A DNA stretch of 33,337 nt from Brevibacterium picturae (GTDB taxonomy: Bacteria > Actinomycetota > Actinomycetes > Actinomycetales > Brevibacteriaceae). The notes beneath the pieces are model-generated. The model worked only from the letters and a program-made list of their open reading frames with translations. It was not told the DNA's origin and searched no databases. Both the position numbers and the translations under genes were made by a program. Positions 1-10,625 of the stretch are shown here, in pieces. How positions within the stretch are numbered: the stretch's first letter is position 1; each line of letters starts with the position of its first letter. The DNA lies in contig NZ_JAKDJU010000017.1 in the NCBI RefSeq assembly GCF_030453725.1, positions 1 to 33,337 of the forward strand, given 5' to 3'.

Positions 1-4
1 CACC

Positions 5-859
5 TCACCGCAGCACGACGGTTCTCTTCCCTGAGAGGAATACACGTCCATCGGCGTGCCACTTAACAGCATTGGACAGGGCCTTGCACTCGGCGTCACG
101 GCCGGCGGCGACAAGATCCTGCGGGCCGAAGGAGTGGTCGACGTCGACGAGCTGCTGAGCGATGATCGGTCCCTCGTCGAGTTCGCTGTTGACGAAGTGC
201 GCGGTCGCGCCCACGATCTTGACCCCGCGCTCCCAGGCCTGGTGATAGGGCTTGGCGCCCTTGAACGAGGGTAGGAACGAGTGGTGGATGTTGATCGCCC
301 GGCCCGTGAGCTCACGCGCCAGATCGTCGGAGAGCACCTGCATATAGCGGGCGAGCACGACGAGGTCGACCTCGAAGCGATCGACGAGTTCGAGCAGCTT
401 CGCTTCTGCCTCGGGCTTCGTCTCCTTGGTCACCGGGATGCGGAAGAACGGAATGTGGTGCCATTCGACGAGTTCCCGGTGATCCGGATGGTTGGACACC
501 ACGGCCGCGATCTCGATGGGAAGTTCACCGATCTGGGCGCGGAAGAGCAGGTCGTTGAGGCAGTGCTCGAACTTCGAGACCATGATGAGGACCCGCCGCT
601 TCTCCCCCTGCGGCCACATCTGCCAGCGGGCGTCGAACTCGGTGCCGATGGCCTCGAAGTCCTGGCGCAGACCGTCGATCGCGCCGTTCGAGCCCTCCTC
701 GACGCTGAAGTCGATGCGAAGGAAGAGGCGCTGCGCGTACTGATCGTCGAACTGCTTGAGTTCCTTGATGTCGCCCCCATGAGTGAGGAGGGCACCGGTG
801 ACGGAATGGAGAATGCCCGGGCGTTCGTCGCATTCGAGAGTGAAGATGTAGTCCTGCAT
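5..859 (-). CDS. purU: Formyltetrahydrofolate deformylase
   Basis: Hydrolyses 10-formyl-THF to formate and THF in the cytoplasm, returning free folate to the sarcosine oxidase encoded upstream. An N-terminal ACT domain (about residues 4-75) precedes a formyltransferase domain (from about 88). The latter has the catalytic Asn/His in INIHHSFLPSFKGA (N190, H192) and the Asp in SELDEGPIIAQ (D228). From this ATG the protein is 284 aa, close to the 280 aa of E. coli PurU. An in-frame ATG at 913 would add 18 residues and overlap the sdaA stop; I prefer 859 because the conserved ACT domain starts there, although its ribosome site (GAGG, very close) is not ideal. It is the last gene seen of the leftward sox operon, 47 bp after sdaA. 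The stop lies 5 bp from the window edge. The family is certain; the start is likely. Confidence 0.93.
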   Translation of the reverse strand: MQDYIFTLECDERPGILHSVTGALLTHGGDIKELKQFDDQYAQRLFLRIDFSVEEGSNGAIDGLRQDFEAIGTEFDARWQMWPQGEKRRVLIMVSKFEHCLNDLLFRAQIGELPIEIAAVVSNHPDHRELVEWHHIPFFRIPVTKETKPEAEAKLLELVDRFEVDLVVLARYMQVLSDDLARELTGRAINIHHSFLPSFKGAKPYHQAWERGVKIVGATAHFVNSELDEGPIIAQQLVDVDHSFGPQDLVAAGRDAECKALSNAVKWHADGRVFLSGKRTVVLR

Positions 860-906
860 GCCTCTGTTCTTTCTGAAGTCGGGATTCGCTGGTGAATCGG
901 TGGAGC

Positions 907-2319
907 TCAGCATTCGATGACGTTGACGGCAAGTCCGCCGCGTGAGGTCTCCTTGTACTTCGATTTCATGTCCGCGCCGGTCTGGCGCATCGTCTCGATC
1001 GCCTGGTCGAGACTCACCCGGTGGCTGCCGTCGCCGTGCATGGCCAGCCTAGCCGCGTTGATCGCCTTCACCGAGGCGATGGCATTGCGTTCGATGCACG
1101 GAACCTGAACGAGGCCGCCGACAGGGTCGCAGGTCAGACCCAGATTGTGTTCGAGACCGATCTCGGCCGCGTTCTCGATCTGCTCCGGACTGCCGCCGAG
1201 CACGGCGCACAGACCCGCCGCCGCCATCGCGCACGCGGAGCCGACCTCGCCCTGGCAGCCGACCTCGGCCCCGGAGATCGAAGCGTTGCGTTTGAACAGG
1301 ATCCCGATCGCACCGGCCGTGAGCAGGAACTCCACTACAGCATCGTCGCTCGCCCGGTCACTGTGGCTCGCCCATCCATCCTGGTTCGCCCGTTGGCCGT
1401 CGCCGACGACGAACCGGTCCATGTAGTGCAGCACCGCGGGAATGATCCCCGCGGCACCGTTCGTCGGTGCCGTGACGATCCGCCCGCCCGAGGCATTCTC
1501 CTCGTTGACGGCGAGCGCGTAGAGGTTGACCCATTCGAGGGCGTCGAGGGACCCCGAGGCACGGTATTCGGCATCTTCGAGCCGCGCGCACAGCTCCGGC
1601 GCACGTCGGCGCACCTTCAGTCCGCCGGGCAGCTCCTTCTCGTTCCGGGTGCATCCGTTGTGCACGCATTCGCGCATCACCGCCCAGATGTCGAGCAGCT
1701 GTTTGCGCAGGAGCTCCTCGTCCTGACGTTCGCGTTCGTTGACGGCCATGAGTTCGGCGATGGAAAGATCATGCTCGCGGCACAGGTCGAGCAGCTCATC
1801 GGCCGTGGAGAAATGGAGGCGATCGCGGGTGTCCGCAGCTTCGAGGGCCATCTCGTCGGCGGTGACGACGAACCCTCCCCCGATCGAGTAGTACTCGCGG
1901 TCGATGACGACACCGTCCACCTCGGCGCTGATCCGCATTCCGTTGGGATGGCCGGGAAGGGATTCGCGCATATGCAGGGTGAGATCCGCCTCCGCATCAA
2001 AGGGGACGACCACCCGTCCGCCGAGGTGGAGTCGGCCCTGCTCTCGCACCTCGGCGACCAGCGGTGCCACCCTGTCCGGGTCGAGGGTCTCCGGTTCCAT
2101 TCCGCTGAGACCGGCGAGGACCGCGGAGTCCGATCCATGACCGATCCCGGTCGCACCGAGGGACCCGAACAGGCCGACCGTGATCCTGTCGATCCGCGAG
2201 AGCTTGCCGTCGGCGCTCAGCTCATCGACGAAGCGCACTGCCGCTCGCATCGGACCCACCGTGTGCGAGGAGGACGGGCCGATGCCGATGGAGAAGAGGT
2301 CGAGAACGCCGAGTGCCAT
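907..2319 (-). CDS. sdaA: L-serine ammonia-lyase (serine dehydratase), single-chain iron-sulfur type
   Basis: Deaminates L-serine to pyruvate and ammonia in the cytoplasm using a [4Fe-4S] cluster. The 470-aa chain joins the beta-type N-terminal domain (motif [11 protein letters not shown], residues 14-24) to the alpha-type C-terminal catalytic domain. Three cysteines fit the cluster ligands: C355 (EVGCQGE), C397 (LTCDPVGG) and C408 (VPCIERN). Their 42 and 11 residue spacing is the same as I recall for the Legionella enzyme (C343, C385, C396). The ATG overlaps the soxG stop as ATGA, and a GGAGGG ribosome site lies 9 bases upstream. In this operon it drains the serine made by GlyA, so sarcosine carbon reaches pyruvate. 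Confidence 0.95.
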   Translation of the reverse strand: MALGVLDLFSIGIGPSSSHTVGPMRAAVRFVDELSADGKLSRIDRITVGLFGSLGATGIGHGSDSAVLAGLSGMEPETLDPDRVAPLVAEVREQGRLHLGGRVVVPFDAEADLTLHMRESLPGHPNGMRISAEVDGVVIDREYYSIGGGFVVTADEMALEAADTRDRLHFSTADELLDLCREHDLSIAELMAVNERERQDEELLRKQLLDIWAVMRECVHNGCTRNEKELPGGLKVRRRAPELCARLEDAEYRASGSLDALEWVNLYALAVNEENASGGRIVTAPTNGAAGIIPAVLHYMDRFVVGDGQRANQDGWASHSDRASDDAVVEFLLTAGAIGILFKRNASISGAEVGCQGEVGSACAMAAAGLCAVLGGSPEQIENAAEIGLEHNLGLTCDPVGGLVQVPCIERNAIASVKAINAARLAMHGDGSHRVSLDQAIETMRQTGADMKSKYKETSRGGLAVNVIEC

Positions 2320-3053
2320 CAGCCGGTGCCCTCCGCTGCAGCGCTGCCATCGACACCGGCAGCACCGCTGCCGACTCCCGCGCCACCCCCGGCGGTGAGG
2401 AACTCCGCCATTCCGTCGAGCAGCCAGCGGACCGTGAAGTCCGCGAAGCTCGCCCGCGGGTAGATGCGGTACTCAAACTTCGCCGAGTGGTGCACGATGA
2501 CCGGCACCGGCCCCAGCTGGGTGGATATCGCCGTGCCGACGCCGAATACCCGCGGGTGGAGGTCGGTGCGGACGCTCTTCTCAAGGACCTCACGGGCCTT
2601 CGACCCGGTCAGTTCGAGAATCGTGCGGTTCGCGGACAGATCCACGGCCTGTCCCGGCAGCCCCTCGAGGGAAGCCTCGGCGATGAGCGTCTCCCCGGGC
2701 CGCTGACGCCGGGCGACGTCGACGACGAGGAACTCGTCGGGACCCAGCCAGAGCGCATACAGTCCCGCTTCGTCACCGGTGACCTCGCCGATCTGCTTGG
2801 GCAAGGTGATTCCGAGAGCAGACTCGAGGGCCTGCGCCGAGGCGGTTCCCGGCGTGGCGCGCAGCCCGAGCTGGACGGCGAACGCTCGCTCCCGCAGCCC
2901 CACGGCGTCCCCGCCGGCCTTGGTGGCCGTGGCCATCTCCTCGGCGAGGTGGGCTCCGGGTGAGACGCGGAGGGCATCGAGCGCCTCGGCGGAGGATTCG
3001 ACGTTGCGCAGCTGAGTCTGGCGCTGCTCGGTGGTGTGGGTGGTTTCAGCCAT
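2319..3053 (-). CDS. soxG: Sarcosine oxidase, gamma subunit
   Basis: Small structural subunit of heterotetrameric sarcosine oxidase, distantly related to the folate-binding GcvT fold. The start at 3053 ([10 protein letters not shown]) has an AAGGGA ribosome site 9 bases upstream and overlaps the soxA end by 8 bp; an in-frame start at 3143 would lie deep inside soxA and is unlikely. The protein is 244 aa, longer than the roughly 200 aa usual for SoxG. The excess includes a Gly/Ala/Ser-rich C-terminal tail (about the last 25 residues) after the conserved [17 protein letters not shown] segment. Order and overlaps (soxA-soxG-sdaA) support the call more than motifs, since the gamma subunit is poorly conserved. 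Confidence 0.88.
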   Translation of the reverse strand: MAETTHTTEQRQTQLRNVESSAEALDALRVSPGAHLAEEMATATKAGGDAVGLRERAFAVQLGLRATPGTASAQALESALGITLPKQIGEVTGDEAGLYALWLGPDEFLVVDVARRQRPGETLIAEASLEGLPGQAVDLSANRTILELTGSKAREVLEKSVRTDLHPRVFGVGTAISTQLGPVPVIVHHSAKFEYRIYPRASFADFTVRWLLDGMAEFLTAGGGAGVGSGAAGVDGSAAAEGTG

Positions 3054-6000
3054 CACGGCGGTTCCCTTCTGGATCGTAGAAGACGGGCGAGGTGATCTCG
3101 ACGTCGACGAGGCCGCCTGCAACCGGGGATTGGATGATCTCACCCGTCCGGTTCCGGCCGTTCTCGACGAAGGCGAGACCGATCGGGCGATCGAGGCTCG
3201 GCGACATGTAGGAGGAGGTGACGTGGCCGATCATCGGCACGGGCCCGGCCTCCGGAGTCACCGGGGTGCCCGAGGTGATGAGCTGCGCACCTTCGGCCAA
3301 CCGGGTCGTGCCGTCGACGGGAAGGACCCCGACGAGGTGTTTGCGGTCCTCGCGGGCCGTGTCGATCCGTGAGTAGGAGCGTTTGCCGATGAAGTCCTTG
3401 AACTTCGAGACGATCCACTCCATGCCCGCATCCTGCGGGGTCACGGTCCCGTCGGTGTCCTGACCGACGATGATGAAGCCCTTCTCGGCACGCAGGACGT
3501 GCATGACCTCGGTGCCGTAGGGGGTGATGTCGAACTCGGCTCCCGCCTCGGCGACGGCCTCCCACACGGCCAAGCCGTAGTAGTTCTCGACGTTGACCTC
3601 GAAGGCCAGCTCACCGGAGAAGGAGATCCGGCAGATGCGCGCCGGGATTCCGTTGGCCAGGGTCGTCTCGCGGAAGCCCATGAACTCGAAGTTCTCATTG
3701 GACACGTCGAGGTTCGGGGCGATCTTGGCAATGACGTCTCGTGACCTGGGGCCGGCGACCGCGACGGTCGACCACTGCTCCGTCACCGAGGTGAAGACGA
3801 CGTCGAGTTCGGGCCATTCGGTCTGGTGCCATTCCTCGAGCCATTCGAGGACGGTCGCGGCACCGCCGGTGGTCGTGGTCATGTAGTAGCGGTCCTCGGC
3901 CACGCGCAGGGTGACGCCGTCGTCGAATATCATGCCGTCGGGTTTGCACATGAGACCGTAGCGTCCCTTGCCGACCTTGAGCTTCTTGAAGCCGTTGGTG
4001 TAGATCTGGCCGAGGAACTCGCCGGCGTCGGTGCCGCGGATCTCGATCTTGCCCAGCGTCGAGGCGTCCTGGAAGCCGACCGATTCGCGCACGGCCTTGC
4101 CCTCGCGCAGCACCGCTGCCTCCATGTCCTCGCCCGGGCGGGGGTAGTACCAGGGCCGCTTCCACTGTCCGACGTCTTCGAACTCGGCTCCGTGGGCAAC
4201 GTGCCAGGGGTGGATCGCGGTGATGCGCGCCGGATCGAACAGCTCGCCCTTCCGCCGGCCGGCCAATGCTGCGAAGGGCACCGGGGCGAAGGGAGCGCGG
4301 AAGGTCGTGTGCCCGACCGAGCCCAGGTCGGTCTCGCCGAGGATGCTGGCGATGGCACCGATGGCATTGACCGCACTCGTCTTGCCCTGGTCGCCTCCTG
4401 TCGAGATCGAGGTGTAGCGCTTGACGTGCTCGACCGAGCGCATGCCTGCGTTCATCGCCCGCTGCACGTCCGCCACACTCTGATCGCGCTGGAAGTCGAT
4501 GAAGTGCGTCGTCAGCGCCGTGTGATCGTCCTCGGCCGAAGTGACCAGCCACAGTGGACGCGCCGGTGCGTAGGTCATCGCCGCGGCCTTGGGGACGGTG
4601 AGCGCGGCGGCGAAGCCGGTGCGGTCGGCTGCCGCATTGCCCGCCTCGGCACCGTCCTTGAGAGCCGCTTCGAGGGAGTAGTCACCATTGATCGCGCCGA
4701 CGGTGAACTGGTCGCGCACCGGTGTTCTCGGGACGAAGGCGGCGATGTCGCTGCGCCAAACGATCGGGCCCCTGCGCTGTCCGTGCAGGTGGATGACCGG
4801 GGAGAACCCTCCGGCCACGGCCAGCAGGTCAACGTCGATGTCTTCGCCGTGACCGGCCGCCACAGCGTCCTCATCGAGGGCTGCGACGGTGACCCGGCTG
4901 ATGCGCCCCGCCGGGCCCTCGCCTGCGGTGCCGGTGACCGTGGAGCCGAGGATGAGCCGGGTCCCCGTCGTGTCGACGACTCTCTCGGCCATCGCCGAGG
5001 CGGTGGTCCGGGAGTCGATGATCGCCGGAACGTCGATTCCGGCCGCGTGCAGATCGGCCAGCAGTTCGTAGGCCGAATCGTTCGTCGCCGCGATCGCGAT
5101 GCGCTGACCCGCGGCGACGCCGAAGCGGTTGAGATAGGTCCTCACGGCCGAGGCGAGCATGATGCCCGGTCGGTCGTTGTCGGCGAACACGATGGGGCGC
5201 TCATGGGCTCCGGTGGCGAGCACGACCTGCTTGGCTCGGATGTGCCACACCCGCTGCCGGGTGCCGGCGCGGGAAGAACTGCCGCCCGTCACGCTGTCCG
5301 CAGAGCCGGCGCTCACACCGGAGCCCGTGCCCTCGGCCTCGACGAGTTCACGTGTCCGGTCTTCGAGGGCGACGAAGAAGTTCGAATCGTAGCTGCCGAA
5401 GACGGTCGTGTTCGGACGGTACGTGACTTCCTCCGCCTCGGCGAAGCCGTTGACGGTGGTCTCGATCCACTCGGCTGCGGAGACATCGTCGATGGACTCG
5501 TCGAGGGCTTCCTCGACACTGCGTCCCGGGCTTGCCAGCAGCGACCCGCCGGGAGCGGACCGGTCGTCGAGCAGGAGCGTCCTGGCGCCTGACTTGCCGG
5601 CCTCCCGGGCGGCGGCCAGGCCAGCGGGCCCGGCACCGACGATGAGGACGTCGACATGGATGTGCTTGTGCTCGTAGACGAGTTCGTCCTGACCGGGGTC
5701 GAGGATGCCCAGGCCCGAGAGGTAATCGGCCTCCAGGCCGTCGGTGATGGGCACGCGGGTGGCGGGAAGCATAGATTCGCTGACGTCGCCGGCCACGCGC
5801 GGCTGCACACGGATGAGGGCGTTGGACTCCTCGATGCCGGCACTGAGGATCCCGCGGGACCGTCCCAAGTACGTCGAGGCACCGCAGTCGATGCGGCCGG
5901 AGGCGATGAGCGCGCTGGCGATCGTGTCGCCGGCGAAGCCCGAGTAGGCCTGCCCATCGACGGTGAAGCGCAGGGGACGGGAGGAGTCGATCCCGGTGGC

Positions 6001-6072
6001 CTGCGGCAGGCGCCGTGTGCCGGTGTCCGCGCGTGTGCCGGCGTCCGCGGAGCTCGTGTGTGGGGAGTTCAT
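3046..6072 (-). CDS. soxA: Sarcosine oxidase, alpha subunit
   Basis: Large subunit of heterotetrameric sarcosine oxidase, which oxidises sarcosine with THF and O2 to glycine, 5,10-methylene-THF and hydrogen peroxide. The 1008-aa chain has an N-terminal ferredoxin-like domain without iron-sulfur cysteines (about 33-110), an NAD-binding Rossmann domain with GAGPAG (146-151) and a C-terminal GcvT-like folate domain (roughly 600-1000, with [15 protein letters not shown]). A Gly/Ser-rich stretch (about 246-272), in the middle of the nucleotide-binding domain before [11 protein letters not shown], looks like a lineage-specific loop insertion. The start overlaps the soxD stop as ATGA, implying translational coupling. 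NAD on this subunit is structural in characterised enzymes. Confidence 0.97.
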   Translation of the reverse strand: MNSPHTSSADAGTRADTGTRRLPQATGIDSSRPLRFTVDGQAYSGFAGDTIASALIASGRIDCGASTYLGRSRGILSAGIEESNALIRVQPRVAGDVSESMLPATRVPITDGLEADYLSGLGILDPGQDELVYEHKHIHVDVLIVGAGPAGLAAAREAGKSGARTLLLDDRSAPGGSLLASPGRSVEEALDESIDDVSAAEWIETTVNGFAEAEEVTYRPNTTVFGSYDSNFFVALEDRTRELVEAEGTGSGVSAGSADSVTGGSSSRAGTRQRVWHIRAKQVVLATGAHERPIVFADNDRPGIMLASAVRTYLNRFGVAAGQRIAIAATNDSAYELLADLHAAGIDVPAIIDSRTTASAMAERVVDTTGTRLILGSTVTGTAGEGPAGRISRVTVAALDEDAVAAGHGEDIDVDLLAVAGGFSPVIHLHGQRRGPIVWRSDIAAFVPRTPVRDQFTVGAINGDYSLEAALKDGAEAGNAAADRTGFAAALTVPKAAAMTYAPARPLWLVTSAEDDHTALTTHFIDFQRDQSVADVQRAMNAGMRSVEHVKRYTSISTGGDQGKTSAVNAIGAIASILGETDLGSVGHTTFRAPFAPVPFAALAGRRKGELFDPARITAIHPWHVAHGAEFEDVGQWKRPWYYPRPGEDMEAAVLREGKAVRESVGFQDASTLGKIEIRGTDAGEFLGQIYTNGFKKLKVGKGRYGLMCKPDGMIFDDGVTLRVAEDRYYMTTTTGGAATVLEWLEEWHQTEWPELDVVFTSVTEQWSTVAVAGPRSRDVIAKIAPNLDVSNENFEFMGFRETTLANGIPARICRISFSGELAFEVNVENYYGLAVWEAVAEAGAEFDITPYGTEVMHVLRAEKGFIIVGQDTDGTVTPQDAGMEWIVSKFKDFIGKRSYSRIDTAREDRKHLVGVLPVDGTTRLAEGAQLITSGTPVTPEAGPVPMIGHVTSSYMSPSLDRPIGLAFVENGRNRTGEIIQSPVAGGLVDVEITSPVFYDPEGNRRDG

Positions 6073-6365
6073 CGTGCGGCCTCACCTTCTGCTGGAGTCG
6101 GGCGCGGATCGCCCATGGGATAGATGGCCGTGAAATCATAGGTCACGGTGTCGCGGACGGCGTTGAACCACTTCCGGCAGCCGAGACTGTGGCTCCACCG
6201 CTCGGCATAGAGGCCGCGGTCGTTGTCGCGATAGAAGAGGAACTCGGCCCACTCCCGGTCGCTCAGTGCGTGAGGGTCGGCTGGGTAGGCCACATGGGCC
6301 TGCCCGCCGTAGTGGAATTCGGTTTCGTCGCGCGGCCCGCAGTGCGGGCAGTCGATGAGAAGCAT
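6069..6365 (-). CDS. soxD: Sarcosine oxidase, delta subunit (zinc-binding)
   Basis: A 98-aa zinc subunit of heterotetrameric sarcosine oxidase. The ligands are visible: C6 and C9 in the CPHCG motif, then H59 and C63 in [11 protein letters not shown], matching the Cys/Cys/His/Cys set known for this subunit. The ATG at 6365 is fixed by an AGGAAGGA ribosome site 5 bases upstream; the same frame stays open far upstream inside soxB but is not coding there. It lies 25 bp after the soxB stop and overlaps soxA by 4 bp. Confidence 0.96.
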   Translation of the reverse strand: MLLIDCPHCGPRDETEFHYGGQAHVAYPADPHALSDREWAEFLFYRDNDRGLYAERWSHSLGCRKWFNAVRDTVTYDFTAIYPMGDPRPTPAEGEAAR

Positions 6366-6390
6366 GGTCGTCCTTCCTGAGTCGATCCGG

Positions 6391-7608
6391 TCAGTGGGCC
6401 ACGGCGGCCGCGCCGTGCTCGTCGATGAGGTGGCCGGTTTCGAACCGGTCGAGCGCGTAGGGGGCGTTGAGCGGGTGCGGTTCGTCGTTCGCGATGGTGT
6501 GGGCGAAGGTGAGTCCGGCGGCAGGTGTTCCCTTGAAGCCTCCGGTGCCCCACCCGCAGTTGGCGTAGAGTCCTGCGACCTCGGTCTTCGACACGATCGG
6601 TGAGGCGTCGAGGGTGACGTCGACGATGCCGCCCCAGGTGCGCAGCACATGGGCGCGGGCGAAGATCGGGAAGAGTTCGACCGCGGCGGCGAGCTGCTCT
6701 TCGATGACGTGGAAGCCGCCTCGTTGTCCGTATCCGTTGTACGAGTCGACCCCGGCGCCCATGACCAGCTCGCCCTTGTGCGCCTGGGAGACGTAGACGT
6801 GGACGTGGTTGGACATGACGACGGTCGGGTGGACCGGCTCGAAGAGTTCGGAGACCAGCGCCTGGAGCGGATGGGACTGGATCGGCAGCCGGATGCCGGC
6901 CATGTCGGCGAGCACCGATGAGTCTCCGGCCACGCACATGGCGACCTTCTCGGTCGCGATGTTGCCGCGGGTGGTCTCGACCCCGACGACCTTGTCGCCG
7001 ATGCGCTCGATGCCGGTGACCTCGCAGTTCTGGATGATGTCGACGCCCATTTCGTCACACTTGCGGGCGAAGGCCCACGCGACGTGGTCGTGCTTGGCGA
7101 TGCCGGCACGCGGCTGGAAGGTCGCGCCCATGACCGGATAGCGCAGGTCGTCGCCGATGTTGATGATCGGGCAGACTTCCTTGACCTGCTTGGGGTCGAG
7201 CCATTCGGCGTCGACGCCGTTGAGCGCGTTCGCATTCACCCGACGCTGGGACTCGCGGACGTCCTGCAGGGTGTGGGCGAGGTTGAGCACTCCGCGCTGG
7301 GAGAAGAGGAAGTCGTAGTCGAGCTCCTCGGGCAGCTGTTCCCAGAGCTTGAGGGACTTCTCGTAGATCGCCGCCGACTCGTCCCAGAGGTAGTTCGAGC
7401 GGATGATCGTCGTGTTCCGGGCCATGTTTCCGCCGGCCAGCCAACCGCGCTCGAGGATCGCGATATTCGTCATCCCGTGGTTCTTCGCCAAGTAGTAGGC
7501 GGTGGCCAGGCCGTGACCGCCGCCGCCGATGATCACGGCTTCATAGGACTTCTTCGGCTCGGGATTGCGCCACAGGAAGTCGGGGTGTTCTGGAGGGAGG
7601 TCAGCCAT
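6391..7608 (-). CDS. soxB: Sarcosine oxidase, beta subunit
   Basis: Catalytic flavoprotein subunit of heterotetrameric sarcosine oxidase, 405 aa, of the D-amino-acid-oxidase-like (DAO) fold. The FAD dinucleotide motif is at residues 25-45 ([18 protein letters not shown]). The covalent FMN histidine is most likely H173 in [11 protein letters not shown], a position close to that reported for corynebacterial and Stenotrophomonas enzymes; H175 is next to it. The ATG overlaps the glyA stop (ATGA), with a GGAG ribosome site upstream. The glyA-soxB-soxD-soxA-soxG order is the classical actinobacterial arrangement. Confidence 0.97.
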   Translation of the reverse strand: MADLPPEHPDFLWRNPEPKKSYEAVIIGGGGHGLATAYYLAKNHGMTNIAILERGWLAGGNMARNTTIIRSNYLWDESAAIYEKSLKLWEQLPEELDYDFLFSQRGVLNLAHTLQDVRESQRRVNANALNGVDAEWLDPKQVKEVCPIINIGDDLRYPVMGATFQPRAGIAKHDHVAWAFARKCDEMGVDIIQNCEVTGIERIGDKVVGVETTRGNIATEKVAMCVAGDSSVLADMAGIRLPIQSHPLQALVSELFEPVHPTVVMSNHVHVYVSQAHKGELVMGAGVDSYNGYGQRGGFHVIEEQLAAAVELFPIFARAHVLRTWGGIVDVTLDASPIVSKTEVAGLYANCGWGTGGFKGTPAAGLTFAHTIANDEPHPLNAPYALDRFETGHLIDEHGAAAVAH

Positions 7609-8993
7609 CAGTGTGCTCCGATCTCGGTCAGGGTGGGGTACAGCGGGTGTGCGGTGGCCAGTCGGGAGACTCGAATGCTCAGCGCAGCGATGGTCTCGGG
7701 GCTTGCTCCTGTCTCGTCAGTGCCCGCCTTGAGTGCTTCGGCGATGATGTCGGCGACCTCGGCGAATGCAGCCGAGCCGAACCCACGGCTGGCCAGCGCC
7801 GGAGTGCCGATGCGCAGCCCGGAGGTGACCATCGGCGGTCGTGGGTCGTTCGGCACGGCGTTGCGATTGACGGTGATGCCGACCTCGGCGAGAAGGTCTT
7901 CGGCCTGCCCGCCGTCGAGGACGGAATCGCGCAGATCGACGAGGACAAGATGGACGTCGGTGCCGCCTGTCACGACCGAGATGCCCCGCTGACCGACATC
8001 GGGTTCGCTGAGGCGGCGCGCGAGTTCGTACGAGCCGGACAGGGTCCGTCGCTGCTTGTCGACGAAACCATCGGTGGCGGCGAGGCCGAAGGCCACGGCC
8101 TTGCCCGCGATGACGTGCTCGAGGGGCCCGCCCTGCTGACCGGGGAAGACCGCGGAGTTGATCTTCTTCGCAATCGCGGCATCGTTGGAGAGAATGATGC
8201 CACCGCGTGGCCCGCCGAGCGTCTTGTGCGTCGTCGAGGACACGACGTGCGCATGGGGCACCGGCGAAGGATGGAGGCCGGCAGCGACGAGTCCGGCGAA
8301 ATGGGCCATGTCGACCATGAGGTAGGCATCGATCGAATCGGCGATACGGCGGAACTCGGCGAAGTCGAGCTGACGAGAGTAGGCCGACCAGCCGGCGACG
8401 ATGAGCTTGGGCCTGTGCTCCTGGGCAAGGCGCTCGACCTCGGCCATGTCGACGCGATGGGTGTCGTCGCGCACGCCATAGGCGACGATGTTGTAGAGGC
8501 GTCCGGAGAAGTTGATCTTCATCCCGTGGGTGAGGTGACCACCGTGAGCGAGGTCGAGGCCGAGCACGGTGTCACCGGGACGGATGAGTGCGTGCATGAC
8601 CGAGGCGTTGGCCTGCGCTCCGGAGTGAGGCTGGACGTTGGCGTACTCGGCTCCGAAGAGCTCCTTGACGCGGGAGATGGCAATACGTTCGATCTCGTCG
8701 ACGTGCTCGCAGCCGCCGTAGTAGCGCCGACCCGGGTAGCCCTCGGCGTATTTGTTCGTGAGCACCGAACCCTGGGCTGTCATGACGGCGGTCGCGGTGT
8801 GGTTCTCGGAGGCGATCATCTCGAGGCCCTCGCGCTGACGACCGAGCTCGGCATCGATGAAGCCGGCGATCTCAGGATCGAGTTCGGCGATGGGCGTGCT
8901 CAGTTCGACGGGTTCCCGGCTGGGGAATCCGGCGTCGGCATTGCCGACGGGGACATCGGAGGGGTTGACTCGTTCCGCAGTCTGCTGTGTCAT
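7608..8993 (-). CDS. glyA: Serine hydroxymethyltransferase, catabolic copy of the sox operon
   Basis: PLP enzyme that joins glycine and 5,10-methylene-THF to serine, consuming both products of sarcosine oxidase. The PLP lysine is K257 in [14 protein letters not shown]; the [10 protein letters not shown] segment (D228, H231) and [14 protein letters not shown] are also present. The start at 8993 ([10 protein letters not shown]) has a strong GAAGGAGA ribosome site 4 bases upstream; an in-frame start at 9011 would remove that site from the leader. At 461 aa it is longer than the usual 415-430 aa because of about 35 extra N-terminal residues. First gene of the leftward sox operon; a palindrome at 9019-9036 lies just upstream. 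The HKTLGG variant, rather than the common HKTLRG, is typical of specialised copies. Confidence 0.95.
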   Translation of the reverse strand: MTQQTAERVNPSDVPVGNADAGFPSREPVELSTPIAELDPEIAGFIDAELGRQREGLEMIASENHTATAVMTAQGSVLTNKYAEGYPGRRYYGGCEHVDEIERIAISRVKELFGAEYANVQPHSGAQANASVMHALIRPGDTVLGLDLAHGGHLTHGMKINFSGRLYNIVAYGVRDDTHRVDMAEVERLAQEHRPKLIVAGWSAYSRQLDFAEFRRIADSIDAYLMVDMAHFAGLVAAGLHPSPVPHAHVVSSTTHKTLGGPRGGIILSNDAAIAKKINSAVFPGQQGGPLEHVIAGKAVAFGLAATDGFVDKQRRTLSGSYELARRLSEPDVGQRGISVVTGGTDVHLVLVDLRDSVLDGGQAEDLLAEVGITVNRNAVPNDPRPPMVTSGLRIGTPALASRGFGSAAFAEVADIIAEALKAGTDETGASPETIAALSIRVSRLATAHPLYPTLTEIGAH

Positions 8994-9018
8994 GTGATCT
9001 CCTTCGATCATTGATCAT

Positions 9019-9036
9019 CAACTAATATATCAGTTG
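9019..9036. promoter_or_regulatory. Candidate GntR operator in the glyA/GntR divergent region
   Basis: CAACTAATATATCAGTTG is an 18-bp inverted repeat with only one mismatched pair (positions 6 and 13). It lies between the divergent glyA and GntR genes, about 26 bp from the glyA start, and contains a TATATT box on the glyA strand (complement of 9024-9029). This placement would let a bound dimer block glyA transcription and perhaps the regulator's own. A TGATCA palindrome (9012-9017) adjoins it. Assignment to this GntR protein is inference. Confidence 0.55.
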
Positions 9037-9097
9037 TCTTCCTGTATTCTAAGCAGTGTCAGTCACGGAATGCAACAGGTTTTTCAGGAGTTGAGCC

Positions 9098-9760
9098 ATG
9101 CGTACATCGGCAGCCCCGAAGTCGAACCGAGGATCTCTCTCCGACCACGCCTACGAGACCCTCCGTCACCGACTCATCATGCTCGACATCGCACCCGGCG
9201 ATGCCATCAACGAGGCCACCCTCAGCGATGAGCTCGATGTCGGCCGCACCCCGATCCGCGAGGCACTCAAACGCCTGGAGAGCGACCACCTGGTCGTCTC
9301 GTTCCCGCGCCGCGGCACCTTCGCCGCGAACGTCGATCTCACCGATCTGAGCACGATCTCCGAGATGCGCGAAGTCCTCGAACCCATCGCCGCGCGCAAG
9401 GCGGCCGCCAACCTCGAGGCCACCCGACGCAAGAAGTTCATGACGATGATCTCAGAACTCCGGGGTCTCGGAACCGAGGTCGATCAGCGGACCCTGATGG
9501 AGCGCGATCTGTCCGTCCACCGCCTCATCTACGGCTCCGTCGACAATCCGCATCTCACGGAGACCCTCGTGCGCCTCGACGATCTGGCGACGCGGATCTG
9601 GTGCCTGGTCATCCCGCGCATGCCAGACCTCATCGGACATATCCGTGAGCACATCGACCTGCTCGAGGCGATCGTCGAGGGCGACGAGGAGGCGGTGGCG
9701 GAACTGGCCGCCGACCATGTCCGCGATTTCGACAGGACCCTGCGCACAGCCCTGAGGTGA
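9098..9760 (+). CDS. GntR-family transcriptional regulator, FCD (FadR) subfamily
   Basis: A 220-aa DNA-binding regulator. The N-terminal winged helix-turn-helix (about residues 10-75) contains the subfamily hallmark DELDVGRTPIREALKRLESD followed by the wing FPRRGTFAANV. The C-terminal all-helical FCD ligand domain has Asp/His residues suited to a metal site (ERDLSVHRLIYGS and AADHVRDF). A ribosome site AGGAG lies 7 bases before the ATG. It diverges from the sox operon, so it probably controls glyA-sox in response to sarcosine, glycine or a related metabolite (inference from position). Confidence 0.9.
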   Translation: MRTSAAPKSNRGSLSDHAYETLRHRLIMLDIAPGDAINEATLSDELDVGRTPIREALKRLESDHLVVSFPRRGTFAANVDLTDLSTISEMREVLEPIAARKAAANLEATRRKKFMTMISELRGLGTEVDQRTLMERDLSVHRLIYGSVDNPHLTETLVRLDDLATRIWCLVIPRMPDLIGHIREHIDLLEAIVEGDEEAVAELAADHVRDFDRTLRTALR

Positions 9761-9848
9761 GTCCTGGAACGATGCCGGCGGTGATGCCAAAGGCGAGTCG
9801 AGCTGCCCGCAGGTGGGTCGAGCCCTGCGAGTCAGTGTCCGCCGAGAG
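9761..9848. other. Short gap between convergent GntR and IclR genes
   Basis: The 88 bp between the two convergent regulator genes show no clear hairpin with a T-run and no gene. Confidence 0.5.
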
Positions 9849-10625
9849 TCAGAGTCCGCCCAGACGCTGCGAGACCCGGCGAGCGGCCTCCACGCAGCAC
9901 TGACCGAGTTCCGCTATCTGATCCGCATCGGTGCGGAACTTGGGTGCGGCGATGAGAACGGCGGCGATGAGCGCCCCGCGATGGTCGTGCACCCCGGCTG
10001 CGATCCCGACCTCGTTCGGCGAGGTGCGGGCATCGTTGAGTGCGTAGCCTCGCTGCCGATTGCTGCGCAGAAGCGCGCGGTAGGCGTCGAAATTCTCGGG
10101 GGCGGAGTCCAGATCGAGGAGGGAGCCGCTGTCGGCGAGCGCCCGGACCTCGGTGATCTCAGCGACATCGAGGAAGACCTGCACCGAAGCGCTGTGGGCG
10201 GTTTGGTACCGTGACCCCAGACTCGAAGTGTGCTTGACCTGCTGTGGGCTCGGGATCTGCTCGACGGTGATCGCCTCGGTCCCGTTCCACACGATGAGGG
10301 CGCTGGTCTCCTCGGTCCGGCGGGTGAGGTCCTGGAGGATCGGATAGGCGGCCCTTCTGACATCGAGGTCGGCGAGCAGGGGCCCGGCGATCGCGAGAAT
10401 TCCCAGACCCAGGCGGTAGCGGCGGGACGATTCCTGCTCGACGATGCCCTGGGCTTCGAGTGCGGTGAGGATTCTGGACACGGTGCTCTTGTGCAGACCC
10501 ACTCGCGGCGCGATCTCCGTGACGCCGAGCTCCTGCCGATCCGGGGAGAAGCAGCGGAGGATCGACACAGTGTTCTCGATGACGGAGGCACCGCGGTGGG
10601 AGGTGTCGGAAGACTGTCGAGGCAT
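9849..10625 (-). CDS. IclR-family transcriptional regulator
   Basis: A 258-aa regulator. The N-terminal winged helix-turn-helix (about residues 18-75) includes SVIENTVSILRCFSPDRQ and GLHKSTVSRILTALEAQGIV; the C-terminal effector domain includes RYRLGLGILAIAG and the segment around NEVGIAAGVHDHRGALIAA. The start MPRQSSDTSHRG at 10625 is chosen because upstream in-frame codons lack family similarity; its ribosome site is weak. It is downstream of the creatinase on the same strand (106-bp gap), so it probably senses creatine or a breakdown product and controls the transporter-creatinase operon. Candidate operators lie upstream of the transporter at 13454-13479. Confidence 0.88.
   Translation of the reverse strand: MPRQSSDTSHRGASVIENTVSILRCFSPDRQELGVTEIAPRVGLHKSTVSRILTALEAQGIVEQESSRRYRLGLGILAIAGPLLADLDVRRAAYPILQDLTRRTEETSALIVWNGTEAITVEQIPSPQQVKHTSSLGSRYQTAHSASVQVFLDVAEITEVRALADSGSLLDLDSAPENFDAYRALLRSNRQRGYALNDARTSPNEVGIAAGVHDHRGALIAAVLIAAPKFRTDADQIAELGQCCVEAARRVSQRLGGL

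Noticed and set aside
860..913. Upstream start of purU at 913
   Set aside because: Would add 18 residues without similarity before the ACT domain and overlap sdaA; kept only as an alternative.
1021..2463. 480-codon rightward open frame antisense to sdaA and soxG
   Set aside because: Crosses two real genes, shows no recognisable domain and has Arg/Asp/Gly-rich composition typical of shadows.
3826..5592. 588-codon rightward open frame antisense to soxA
   Set aside because: Shadow of soxA in the opposite frame; no ribosome site or domain, while soxA has clear motifs throughout.
7611..9014. 467-codon rightward open frame antisense to glyA
   Set aside because: It mirrors glyA, has no family resemblance and is low-complexity in Asp/Gly/Val/Glu. 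Long antisense frames are expected opposite high-GC genes.
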